Origin: Verrucomicrobia bacterium TMED44
Lineage (GTDB): Bacteria; Verrucomicrobiota; Verrucomicrobiia; Opitutales; Seribacteraceae
NCBI GenBank assembly: GCA_002168015.1
Contig: NHCX01000023.1
Location: 13,426 to 32,582, forward strand
Direction: 5' to 3'
DNA: 19,157 bases
Part shown: one piece after another, positions 7,725-14,232 of the stretch
Position numbering within the stretch: position 1 is the stretch's first letter
How the letters are laid out: each line of letters begins with the position of its first letter
Notes under the pieces: model-generated
What the model saw: only the letters and a program-made list of their open reading frames with translations
Told to the model about the DNA's origin: nothing
Databases searched by the model: none
Position numbers and translations under genes: made by a program

Positions 7725-8060
7725 TTATTCTTCGTCGCTAAGGGTTATTCGCAGGTGACTCATCCTTTTCTTATACGGATGAGCAGATCCTCGGGCAGTG
7801 GGCCTAAAGCGTTTTAATGCTGGACCCTCTTCTACAATGGCCTCACTTATATACAGATCATCAGCATTTAAATTGTTATTGTTTTCGGCATTTGCCATAG
7901 CTGATTGCAAAGTCTTTGCAAGTAGCTTGGCAGCTTTGCGAGGAATATACTTGAGAAGGGATGCGGCTTCTCCCGCTTTGCGACCGGGTAATATACGGGA
8001 GACTTCTCTTGCTTTTTTTGGAGAAATTCTCGCGTACTTGGAATAAGCTTTTACTTGCAT
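7725..8060 (-). CDS. rplV: 50S ribosomal protein L22
   Basis: L22 lines the polypeptide exit tunnel with a long beta hairpin that is the site of macrolide-resistance changes. The 111-residue sequence has KYARISPKKAREVSR at the start, the LAKTLQSAMANAENN helix, and the hairpin with GPALKRFRPTARGSAHPYKKR intact (about residues 79-99), so no macrolide-type deletion is present. Length is typical. It lies 5 bp after rpsS and 3 bp before rpsC. No good Shine-Dalgarno is seen. Confidence 0.98.
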   Translation of the reverse strand: MQVKAYSKYARISPKKAREVSRILPGRKAGEAASLLKYIPRKAAKLLAKTLQSAMANAENNNNLNADDLYISEAIVEEGPALKRFRPTARGSAHPYKKRMSHLRITLSDEE

Positions 8061-8065
8061 CTTAT

Positions 8066-8335
8066 CTATTTTTGAGTGTGGGGATTATGAGACTTGAAAG
8101 ACCTTGTTGCGGAAAATTCTCCCAATTTGTGTCCAACCATATTTTCTGTGACATAAACGGGCAAAAAACTTTTCCCGTTATGTACAGTAAAATTAAGACC
8201 TACAAAATCAGGTGTTATCGTAGACTTCCTTGACCATGTTTTAATTGGCTTACGGTCTCCATTGTCTTGGGCCTTCATCACTTTCTTCATCAAGCTTGGC
8301 TCGACATAGAATCCTTTTTTTATCGATCTTGTCAT
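8066..8335 (-). CDS. rpsS: 30S ribosomal protein S19
   Basis: S19 binds the top of the 30S head with S13 and contacts the 50S subunit. The 89-residue sequence matches the family along its length: [55 protein letters not shown] and a basic RSFKSHNPH tail. It follows rplB by 6 bp with no Shine-Dalgarno, ends in TAG and is followed by rplV. Confidence 0.98.
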   Translation of the reverse strand: MTRSIKKGFYVEPSLMKKVMKAQDNGDRKPIKTWSRKSTITPDFVGLNFTVHNGKSFLPVYVTENMVGHKLGEFSATRSFKSHNPHTQK

Positions 8336-8341
8336 AAGAAA

Positions 8342-9181
8342 TTATTTAATTCGACGACCGTTACGACGAACGAGAATTTGAGAATTGGATGGTTTGGATT
8401 TCTTACGAGTAGGAAATCCCTTAGATAATTGACCCCAAGGAGAAGATGGATGTCCCCCCCCAGAAGTACGTCCTTCACCACCACCCATTGGATGGTCGAC
8501 AGGATTCATAGCAACGCCACGGACTCTAGGACGCTTGCCAAGCCAGCGATTTCTTCCCGCTTTACCAATCGTTGCCTTTTGATGTGCACCGTTCCCAACC
8601 TCTCCTATGGTTGCAAGGCAATTTGATTTCACAAGCCGAATTTCACCACTGGGAAGCTTAAGAGACGCTTCATCGCCATCGACAGTAACCAGTCGCACTG
8701 CTGATCCAGCAGTTCTTCCAATTTTGGCTCCGGCTCCAGGTAACATTTCAACACAATGAACTTTAGTTCCCAGTGGTAAGTGAAATAAAGGCATTGCATT
8801 ACCAATTTGAAATTCTATTTTACTTTTCGAACTTAATAATTCATCTCCAACATTAACGCCCTCGGGGCAAGGAATATAACTTTTCTCGCCATCTGCATAT
8901 TCGAGTAAGGCAATATGGGCGGTACGATTAGGATCGTATTCAATTGCTACAACATTTGCAGGTTCGTCAAATCGGTTTCTCCGAAAGTCAATTGTTCTGT
9001 AAAGGCGCTTATGGCCCCCACCTCTGCGTCGAGATGTTATACGACCGTGAGTATTTCGACCTTTTTTCCGGTGATGTCCCTTTGTTAACGCTTTTTCGGG
9101 GCGTTTCTTTGAAACTGTTACTTTATTTTTAAAATAGAACCTCCCGGAGGGCGTAACTGGTTTTTGTTGTAATATTGGCAT
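8342..9181 (-). CDS. rplB: 50S ribosomal protein L2
   Basis: L2 binds 23S rRNA near the peptidyl-transferase centre and is needed for subunit joining. The 279-residue protein has the OB-fold N-terminal domain with GRITSRRRGGGHKRLYR, the SH3-like domain, and the C-terminal motif with MNPVDHPMGGGEGR, including the conserved histidine (His230 here, matching E. coli His229). The tail is basic and extended as usual. An eight-G run on the coding strand at 8454-8461 encodes the conserved glycine triplet and keeps frame. ATG 9181 has a clear AAGGA 8 bases upstream, overlapping the rplW stop. Confidence 0.98.
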   Translation of the reverse strand: MPILQQKPVTPSGRFYFKNKVTVSKKRPEKALTKGHHRKKGRNTHGRITSRRRGGGHKRLYRTIDFRRNRFDEPANVVAIEYDPNRTAHIALLEYADGEKSYIPCPEGVNVGDELLSSKSKIEFQIGNAMPLFHLPLGTKVHCVEMLPGAGAKIGRTAGSAVRLVTVDGDEASLKLPSGEIRLVKSNCLATIGEVGNGAHQKATIGKAGRNRWLGKRPRVRGVAMNPVDHPMGGGEGRTSGGGHPSSPWGQLSKGFPTRKKSKPSNSQILVRRNGRRIK

Positions 9182-9189
9182 CTTTAGTT

Positions 9190-9194
9190 TCCTT
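9190..9194 (-). promoter_or_regulatory. Shine-Dalgarno site for rplB
   Basis: AAGGA on the minus strand, 8 bases before the rplB ATG and touching the TAA stop of rplW. It is one of four clear ribosome sites in the window. Confidence 0.75.
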
Positions 9195-9484
9195 TAGGCA
9201 AGATCGATAGCATCGCCTGATTTCAATTTAACAATAGCCTTTTTAATGTGAGCAGTGTGACCAAGCTTATTTCTTCTCATTCGGTCTCTCTTGCTCTTAG
9301 GTTTAACAATAAAGGTGTTAACATTTAGAACTGTTATTCCAAAAGCTTGTTCCACAGCATCTTTAACATTACGTTTCGTTGCCTTCATATCTACCGAAAA
9401 TACATACTGGTTATAATTGGCAGATAGAGTTGTTGCTTTCTCAGTAAGCAAAGCTTCCTTGATAATTGATACGGACTCCTTCAT
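9194..9484 (-). CDS. rplW: 50S ribosomal protein L23
   Basis: L23 lies at the tunnel exit and docks trigger factor and SRP. The 96-residue sequence has the ALLTEKATTL N-terminal segment, the YVFSVDMKATKRNVKDAVEQAFG strand-helix unit and a VNTFIVKPKSKRDRMRR loop followed by a strand. Its ATG shares one base with the rplD stop (TAATG), so translation is almost surely coupled, helped by AGGA 8 bases upstream. rplB follows after 12 bp, the standard order. Confidence 0.98.
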   Translation of the reverse strand: MKESVSIIKEALLTEKATTLSANYNQYVFSVDMKATKRNVKDAVEQAFGITVLNVNTFIVKPKSKRDRMRRNKLGHTAHIKKAIVKLKSGDAIDLA

Positions 9485-10116
9485 TATAAGTTTCCTAATT
9501 TTTCTAAGAGAACTTCAATTCCCTTAATACTAAAGATAATTTTGCCTGCTTGAACTAAATCAAGAGGGCCCAGATCTGGAGCAGAACTGAGCGTTGCATA
9601 TGGAAGGTTTCTGCCAGCTAAATTAATATTTTCCTTGTGAGAATCGGAAACCAAAAGAAGTTTCGAAGATTCTGGTACAATTTTATTTAAAATACCATCA
9701 AGTTGTTTCGTTTTGGGTTCGTTCAGATCAAAGTCTTCGATTACTAGTAGATTTTCAGCATCCGCTTGATCGATCAAGGCACGTTGAAAAGCTAAGCGAC
9801 GTACTTTTTTGTTTAATTTTTGAGAATAAGATCGAGGGCGGGGACCAAAAACAATACCTCCTCCACGGCGCTGAGGGGCACGCTTATCACCAGCTCTACC
9901 AACACCTAAACCCTTTTGACGAAAGATTTTCTTTCCGGAACCAGATACTTCAGAGCGAAGTTTTGTGGAGGCATTACCTTGTCGTTGGTTAGCCCTAACA
10001 GCTAAAATAACTTGTCGTAGCGCATCGCTTCCTTTTCCGTTTTCTAATGATGGAAAATTTTCAACGGCGTACTCGCCAGTTTCTGTACCGTCCGATTTAA
10101 AAAGTTTTAATTTCAT
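9484..10116 (-). CDS. rplD: 50S ribosomal protein L4
   Basis: L4 extends a loop into the exit tunnel and, in gamma-proteobacteria, represses its own S10 operon. The 210-residue protein has the tunnel-loop signature with SGSGKKIFRQKGLGVGRAGDKRAP at about residues 59-82, the GGGIVFGPRPRSYSQKLNKK motif and the C-terminal nucleotide-like fold with IEDFDL. Length is normal. It starts 2 bp after the rplC stop; no Shine-Dalgarno is seen, so coupling to rplC is likely. Confidence 0.98.
   Translation of the reverse strand: MKLKLFKSDGTETGEYAVENFPSLENGKGSDALRQVILAVRANQRQGNASTKLRSEVSGSGKKIFRQKGLGVGRAGDKRAPQRRGGGIVFGPRPRSYSQKLNKKVRRLAFQRALIDQADAENLLVIEDFDLNEPKTKQLDGILNKIVPESSKLLLVSDSHKENINLAGRNLPYATLSSAPDLGPLDLVQAGKIIFSIKGIEVLLEKLGNL
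9493..9496 (-). promoter_or_regulatory. Shine-Dalgarno site for rplW
   Basis: AGGA on the minus strand, 8 bases before the rplW ATG, inside the end of rplD. Together with the TAATG overlap it supports this start. Confidence 0.7.
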
Positions 10117-10118
10117 CT

Positions 10119-10766
10119 TTAGCTAGAAACTTTGGTTTTTTTTGCAACACGAACTGTAAGAATTGTACCCTTACTTCCCGGAACACTTCCTTTGATCAAC
10201 AAAATATTTTTTTCAGGAAGGATTTTAACTAACTTAAGGTTTTGGGTTGTTCTTTGTACTGTTCCTGTGTGACCGGGCATTTTTTTGTTTTTAAAAACTC
10301 TTCCAGGCCACTGACACAACCCATAAGAACCACCTCTTCTGTGAAACATGGATCCATGAGACGCAGGACCTCCCCCAAAATTCCATCTTTTAACAACTCC
10401 CTGAAAACCCTTACCTTTAGTAGTGGAAACCACATCAACCATTTGAACATCGTTAAACATATCAACGGTCAGAGACGAACCTGGTTCGAAACTGTGTTCG
10501 CCTGTAAGCCTGAACTCCTGAGAGACGTGTTGGGGTTCAACATTTGCCTTTTTGGCTTTGCCCACCTGACACTTATTAGGCTTGTTTGGCGCTTTTCCTC
10601 GAGGGTTATACCCTATTTGAACTGCCTCATAACCATCTGTGTCACTCGATTTAATCTGCAATATCGGACAGGGCCCTGCCTCTATAATGGTAACTGGAAC
10701 AAGATTATTGTTCTCATCGTACACTTGGCTCATGCCAAGCTTTTTTCCTATAATTTCTAAATTCAT
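10119..10766 (-). CDS. rplC: 50S ribosomal protein L3
   Basis: L3 initiates 50S assembly and its central loop reaches toward the peptidyl-transferase centre. The 215-residue protein has the IIGKKLGMSQVY start, the KGKGFQGVVKRWNFGGGPASHGS block (about residues 116-138), the loop with WPGRVFKNKKMPGHTG, and the C-terminal LLIKGSVPGSKG segment. Length is normal. ATG 10766 follows a 59-bp gap from rpsJ, the longest inside the S10 block, and lacks a Shine-Dalgarno; the bases just upstream (TTAAAGA) lie in one arm of a candidate hairpin, so its start may be regulated. Confidence 0.98.
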   Translation of the reverse strand: MNLEIIGKKLGMSQVYDENNNLVPVTIIEAGPCPILQIKSSDTDGYEAVQIGYNPRGKAPNKPNKCQVGKAKKANVEPQHVSQEFRLTGEHSFEPGSSLTVDMFNDVQMVDVVSTTKGKGFQGVVKRWNFGGGPASHGSMFHRRGGSYGLCQWPGRVFKNKKMPGHTGTVQRTTQNLKLVKILPEKNILLIKGSVPGSKGTILTVRVAKKTKVSS

Positions 10767-10767
10767 T

Positions 10768-10812
10768 CTTTAAGCGGCAGGCGACTATTGTCTTTGGCAA
10801 CCTGCTTTAAAG
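10768..10812 (-). promoter_or_regulatory. Candidate RNA hairpin in the rpsJ-rplC gap
   Basis: On the minus strand CTTTAA (10812-10807) can pair with TTAAAG (10773-10768), and GCAGG (10805-10801) with CCTGC (10781-10777). The two helices are separated by an internal loop of 1 x 3 bases, and the 19-base terminal loop may hold a small GAC/GTC stem. The 3' arm includes the A-rich bases just before the rplC ATG, so the hairpin could hide the rplC start. No U-run follows, so it is not a standard terminator. Function is inferred only; no fold energy was computed. Confidence 0.45.
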
Positions 10813-10825
10813 GGGTTCAATAATG

Positions 10826-11134
10826 TTATACGTTTATGTTAATTTCTACACCTGCAGGTAAATTTAATTTTTTAAGTTCGTCGACCGTTTGTACGGTGGG
10901 TTCCATAATATCAATAAGTCGTTTATGAGTGCGCAACTCGAACTGATCCATTGATTTTTTATCAACATGGGGCGAACGATTCACAGTATATCGTTCAATC
11001 CGCGTGGGCATGGGAATAGGTCCTGCCACTCGTGCTCCAGTTCTTTTAGCGGTATCTACTATATCAGAAGCAGATTGGTCGATTACACGATAATCGAATC
11101 CGCGAAGTTTAATGCGTATGCGTTGTCCGTTCAT
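10826..11134 (-). CDS. rpsJ: 30S ribosomal protein S10
   Basis: S10 sits in the 30S head near the A site and also acts with NusB in antitermination. The 102-residue sequence is typical: [19 protein letters not shown] at the start, [29 protein letters not shown] in the loop region (tetracycline-relevant residues unremarkable) and [12 protein letters not shown]. Length is normal. It starts 6 bp after fusA; tuf, which often lies here, is absent. No Shine-Dalgarno is visible. Confidence 0.98.
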   Translation of the reverse strand: MNGQRIRIKLRGFDYRVIDQSASDIVDTAKRTGARVAGPIPMPTRIERYTVNRSPHVDKKSMDQFELRTHKRLIDIMEPTVQTVDELKKLNLPAGVEININV

Positions 11135-11140
11135 CGTAAT

Positions 11141-13297
11141 TTAAGATCTAATTGGTTCCCTTGCATTTGTATCTACAATTCCTTGAACAAGATTTTGCGG
11201 GACTTGCTCGAAATGGGATGGTGTCATCGAATAATCTGCTCGACCAGAAGAAAGGGATCTCATGTCTGTTGAATATCCAAACATGTTTTCGAGAGGGACA
11301 AAGGCATCAATGACGCAAACTTTCCCCCGTGATTCCATTCCTTGAATTTGGCCACGTCTCCTGTTTAGGTCACCCATCAATTCTCCCTGATATTCATCAG
11401 GTGTTGAAACCTCAACTTTCATGATGGGCTCAAGTAAAATTGGGCTCGCTTTTTGCATGGCGTCTTTGAAAGCAAAAATTCCAGCCATTTTGAATGCCAT
11501 TTCAGATGAATCAACATCGTGAAAAGAGCCGTCGTAGAGAGTTACTTTAAAATCAATAACCTGGAATCCTGCGACTACACCACCTAATGCAGCTTCTTTT
11601 ATGCCCTGGCAAGTTGGTTTAATAAATTCTTTTGGTATGGAACCGCCAACAATCTCGTTTACAACCTCTATGCCTTTTCCTTTTTCCAATGGTTCAAGTC
11701 TAATCAGGGCATGTCCGTATTGACCACGACCTCCTGATTGCCTTATAAACTTACCTTCTCCGTCAGATTTTGATAGAATAGTTTCACGATAAGCAATTTG
11801 AGGTTTTCCTGCATTTGCCTCTACTTTAAACTCTCTGAATAATCTATCTCTGATGATATCTAAATGTAACTCTCCCATACCCGAAATGATCGTCTGTCCA
11901 GTCTCTTCGTTGGTGGAAAGACCAAAAGTCGGATCTTCTTCGGCTAATCGTTGTAGACCGATGCCCATTTTTTCCTGATCAGCTTTTGTTGCTGGTTCAA
12001 TAGACATTGAAATTACTGGTTCAGGAAAACTAGGAGGCTCTAACCTTAAATCAAGATCTTTGTCTGCTAAAGTATCACCAGTAACGACATCTTTAACACC
12101 GATAATTGCACAAATATCTCCTGAATATGCGACTTCAATGTCTTCTCTAGCGTCGGCTTTCATGACCATGAGTCGTGAAATTCTTTCGGTTTTGCGGGTA
12201 CGAGGATTGTAAAGACTTGCTCCTTTCCTCATAGTACCTTGATAAACCCTGTAAAAAACAAGCTTACCAACATAAGGATCGGTCATTAACTTAAAAGCCA
12301 AGCCGGCAACCTTTGCGGAATCATCAGGAGATACCTCTACTTCATTTTTATCAATATCCTCACCCTTCATGGGAGGAAGATCAAGTGGGGAAGGAAGGTA
12401 ATCGACCACAGCATCCATTAGCATCTGGACACCTTTGTTTTTAAATGCACTACCGGGAATAACACCAACAAAGTTTAAAGATAATGTGGCTTTTCTTATA
12501 CCTAGCTTAATTTCATCTTCAGAAAGTTCTATTCCATCTAAAAACTTATTAGCAATATCATCATCAAAATCTGAAATCGCTTCGATGAGGGATTCACGAT
12601 ATTCATTTGCTTGATCAATGTGATCTTCAGGTATGTCAACCGTGTCAAACTTAACGCCGGACTCATCACTTTCATCGTAAATGTAAGCGACCATTTTGAC
12701 TAGATCAATTAGTCCCTTAAAATTTTCTTCAGCACCAATCGCCAAAAATAAAGGATGTGCATTCGCTCCTAATTTATCTTTCATGGAGCTAACGGCTGCT
12801 AGAAAATCTGACCCCATTCGATCCATTTTGTTAATGAATCCAAGCCGTGGAACATTATATTTATCCATTTGGCGCCAAACCGTTTCTGATTGTGGTTGAA
12901 CGCCCTCCACGGAGGTAAAAACACCAATAGCACCATCTAGAACTCGAAGTGACCGTTCAACTTCTGCGGTAAAATCAACATGTCCAGGAGTATCAATAAT
13001 GTTAATGCGGTGATCAATTCCAGCATAAGGCCCTTCATCAGTAGTCCAACCACAAGAAATTGCAGCAGATGTAATCGTGATACCTCTCTCCCTCTCTTGC
13101 TCCATCCAGTCAGTAGTTGCATTACCATCATGAACTTCCCCAATTTTATGAACAACACCCGAGTAAAATAAAACTCGTTCTGTACATGTTGTCTTACCTG
13201 CATCAATATGCGCAGCAATCCCAATATTGCGAGTATGCTCAAGAACCGCAGGGCGGTCTGGAGAATTAGCGGAAGAAAACTGATCGTTATTACTCAT
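11141..13297 (-). CDS. fusA: Elongation factor G
   Basis: EF-G is the GTPase that drives tRNA-mRNA translocation and, with RRF, ribosome recycling. The 718-residue protein has the G domain motifs AHIDAGKTT (29-37), the switch I region with [14 protein letters not shown] (102-106) and NKMD (156-159), then domains II-V, with GMGELHLDI in domain III and the domain V-type [17 protein letters not shown] near the end. Length is slightly above E. coli's 704. A TTG at 13300 lies just upstream in frame, but the ATG at 13297 (MSNND) is chosen because the N-terminus is unconserved and ATG is the stronger start. The gap to rpsG is 10 bp and no Shine-Dalgarno is seen. It follows rpsL-rpsG as in str operons. 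Confidence 0.98.
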   Translation of the reverse strand: MSNNDQFSSANSPDRPAVLEHTRNIGIAAHIDAGKTTCTERVLFYSGVVHKIGEVHDGNATTDWMEQERERGITITSAAISCGWTTDEGPYAGIDHRINIIDTPGHVDFTAEVERSLRVLDGAIGVFTSVEGVQPQSETVWRQMDKYNVPRLGFINKMDRMGSDFLAAVSSMKDKLGANAHPLFLAIGAEENFKGLIDLVKMVAYIYDESDESGVKFDTVDIPEDHIDQANEYRESLIEAISDFDDDIANKFLDGIELSEDEIKLGIRKATLSLNFVGVIPGSAFKNKGVQMLMDAVVDYLPSPLDLPPMKGEDIDKNEVEVSPDDSAKVAGLAFKLMTDPYVGKLVFYRVYQGTMRKGASLYNPRTRKTERISRLMVMKADAREDIEVAYSGDICAIIGVKDVVTGDTLADKDLDLRLEPPSFPEPVISMSIEPATKADQEKMGIGLQRLAEEDPTFGLSTNEETGQTIISGMGELHLDIIRDRLFREFKVEANAGKPQIAYRETILSKSDGEGKFIRQSGGRGQYGHALIRLEPLEKGKGIEVVNEIVGGSIPKEFIKPTCQGIKEAALGGVVAGFQVIDFKVTLYDGSFHDVDSSEMAFKMAGIFAFKDAMQKASPILLEPIMKVEVSTPDEYQGELMGDLNRRRGQIQGMESRGKVCVIDAFVPLENMFGYSTDMRSLSSGRADYSMTPSHFEQVPQNLVQGIVDTNAREPIRS

Positions 13298-13307
13298 CAA
13301 TCAAAAT

Positions 13308-13781
13308 TTACCAGCGTAAATGTGCAAATGCACGATTAGCCTGAGCCATCTTGTGAGTTTCCTCTCTCTTCTTAACAACACCTCCAGTATTGTTGTAAGC
13401 ATCGATCAATTCACTGGCTAAAGCGTCGGCAATGGGTGTACCCTTGCGTGCAGAAGCTGCATTTACAACCCAACGAAAAGCTAGACTTTGTTGTCTCTCA
13501 AAAGGAACCTCAATGGGAACTTGATAGGTGGCACCACCGACCCTTCTGCTTTTAACTTCAATTTTGGGGCGAACATTTTCAAGAGCACCTAAAACTAGTT
13601 CGATCGGATTTCCTTTTCCTACTTTCTCCGCCATTTTTTCGATTGCTTTGTAAACAATGCGTTGTGCCAGAGATTTTTTCCCGCTTATCATCACCGCGTT
13701 TACGAGAGAGCCAATCAGGGGACTTCCGTGAAGTGGATCGGGCATAATTGCCCGTTTAGTTGCTTTTCTTCTGCGAGACAT
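13308..13781 (-). CDS. rpsG: 30S ribosomal protein S7
   Basis: S7 nucleates assembly of the 30S head and lines the E-site mRNA channel. The 157-residue sequence has the SRRRKATKR start, the DPLHGSPLIGSLVNAVM segment, the ENVRPKIEVKSRRVGGATYQVPIEV motif (about residues 68-92) and the basic KKREETHKMAQANRAFAHLRW end. Length is typical. Its ATG follows the rpsL stop with no gap (TAAATG), with only a weak AAG-type upstream match, so translation is probably coupled. Confidence 0.98.
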   Translation of the reverse strand: MSRRRKATKRAIMPDPLHGSPLIGSLVNAVMISGKKSLAQRIVYKAIEKMAEKVGKGNPIELVLGALENVRPKIEVKSRRVGGATYQVPIEVPFERQQSLAFRWVVNAASARKGTPIADALASELIDAYNNTGGVVKKREETHKMAQANRAFAHLRW

Positions 13782-14156
13782 TTAGCTTCTTGGTTTTTTA
13801 ACGCCGTACTTGGAACGACTCCTTCTTCTTTTTTCAACTCCTTGACAATCAAGTGTACCGCGAACTATATGATAACGAACACCATTCAGATCCTTAACCC
13901 GGCCACCTCTTAGAAGAACAATGCTGTGTTCCTGAAGTGTATGACCTTCGTCAGGGATATATGCAATAACCTCATGACCGGTAGTAAGCCTAACTTTTGC
14001 AACTTTACGAATTGCAGAATTAGGTTTTTTAGGAGTACGGGTGGTAACCTGAACACAAACTCCACGACGAAAAGGACAAGCTTTAAGAGCTGGAGACTTG
14101 GTTTTGGCCTTCTGAACACGACGACCTTTCCTTACTAGCTGATTGATTGTTGGCAT
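13782..14156 (-). CDS. rpsL: 30S ribosomal protein S12
   Basis: S12 lies at the decoding centre and controls accuracy; it is the target of streptomycin-resistance changes. The 124-residue protein has [11 protein letters not shown] at the start, [13 protein letters not shown] with Lys43 intact, and RGGRVKDL with Lys88 and Asp89 (the RimO methylthiolation site in E. coli). Position 91, Pro in E. coli and most bacteria, is Asn (codon at 13884-13886, AAT). The tail is basic ([15 protein letters not shown]). It is the first gene after the rpoC gap, has no Shine-Dalgarno and lies behind a candidate promoter. Confidence 0.98.
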   Translation of the reverse strand: MPTINQLVRKGRRVQKAKTKSPALKACPFRRGVCVQVTTRTPKKPNSAIRKVAKVRLTTGHEVIAYIPDEGHTLQEHSIVLLRGGRVKDLNGVRYHIVRGTLDCQGVEKRRRSRSKYGVKKPRS

Positions 14157-14186
14157 GAGGTAGGATTTTTAGGGTAAAAGCGATCT

Positions 14187-14214
14187 GTTATATCTTGTTA
14201 TTAAATTTTCTCAA
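14187..14214 (-). promoter_or_regulatory. Candidate sigma-70-type promoter for rpsL and the str/S10 string
   Basis: In the 76-bp rpoC-rpsL gap the minus strand reads TTGAGA (14214-14209), a 16-base spacer, then TATAAC (14192-14187). Each box differs from consensus by one base. A start about 14180 would give a leader near 24 bases. No rho-independent terminator is seen after rpoC, so read-through from rpoBC is also possible. This is a pattern match in an AT-rich gap and could be chance. Confidence 0.45.
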
Positions 14215-14232
14215 GAATAAAAATTTTATTTC

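Noticed and set aside
10242..10760. 172-codon open frame on the plus strand opposite rplC
   Set aside because: Antisense shadow of a certain ribosomal gene; the composition shows no protein family and there is no ribosome site.
13298..13300. TTG one codon upstream of the fusA ATG
   Set aside because: ATG directly follows in frame and is the more likely start; the extra codon adds nothing conserved.
14215..14232. AT-rich inverted repeat just after rpoC as a terminator
   Set aside because: The stem is at most six A/T pairs with a tiny loop and no GC core, and no proper U-run follows; too weak for an intrinsic terminator.
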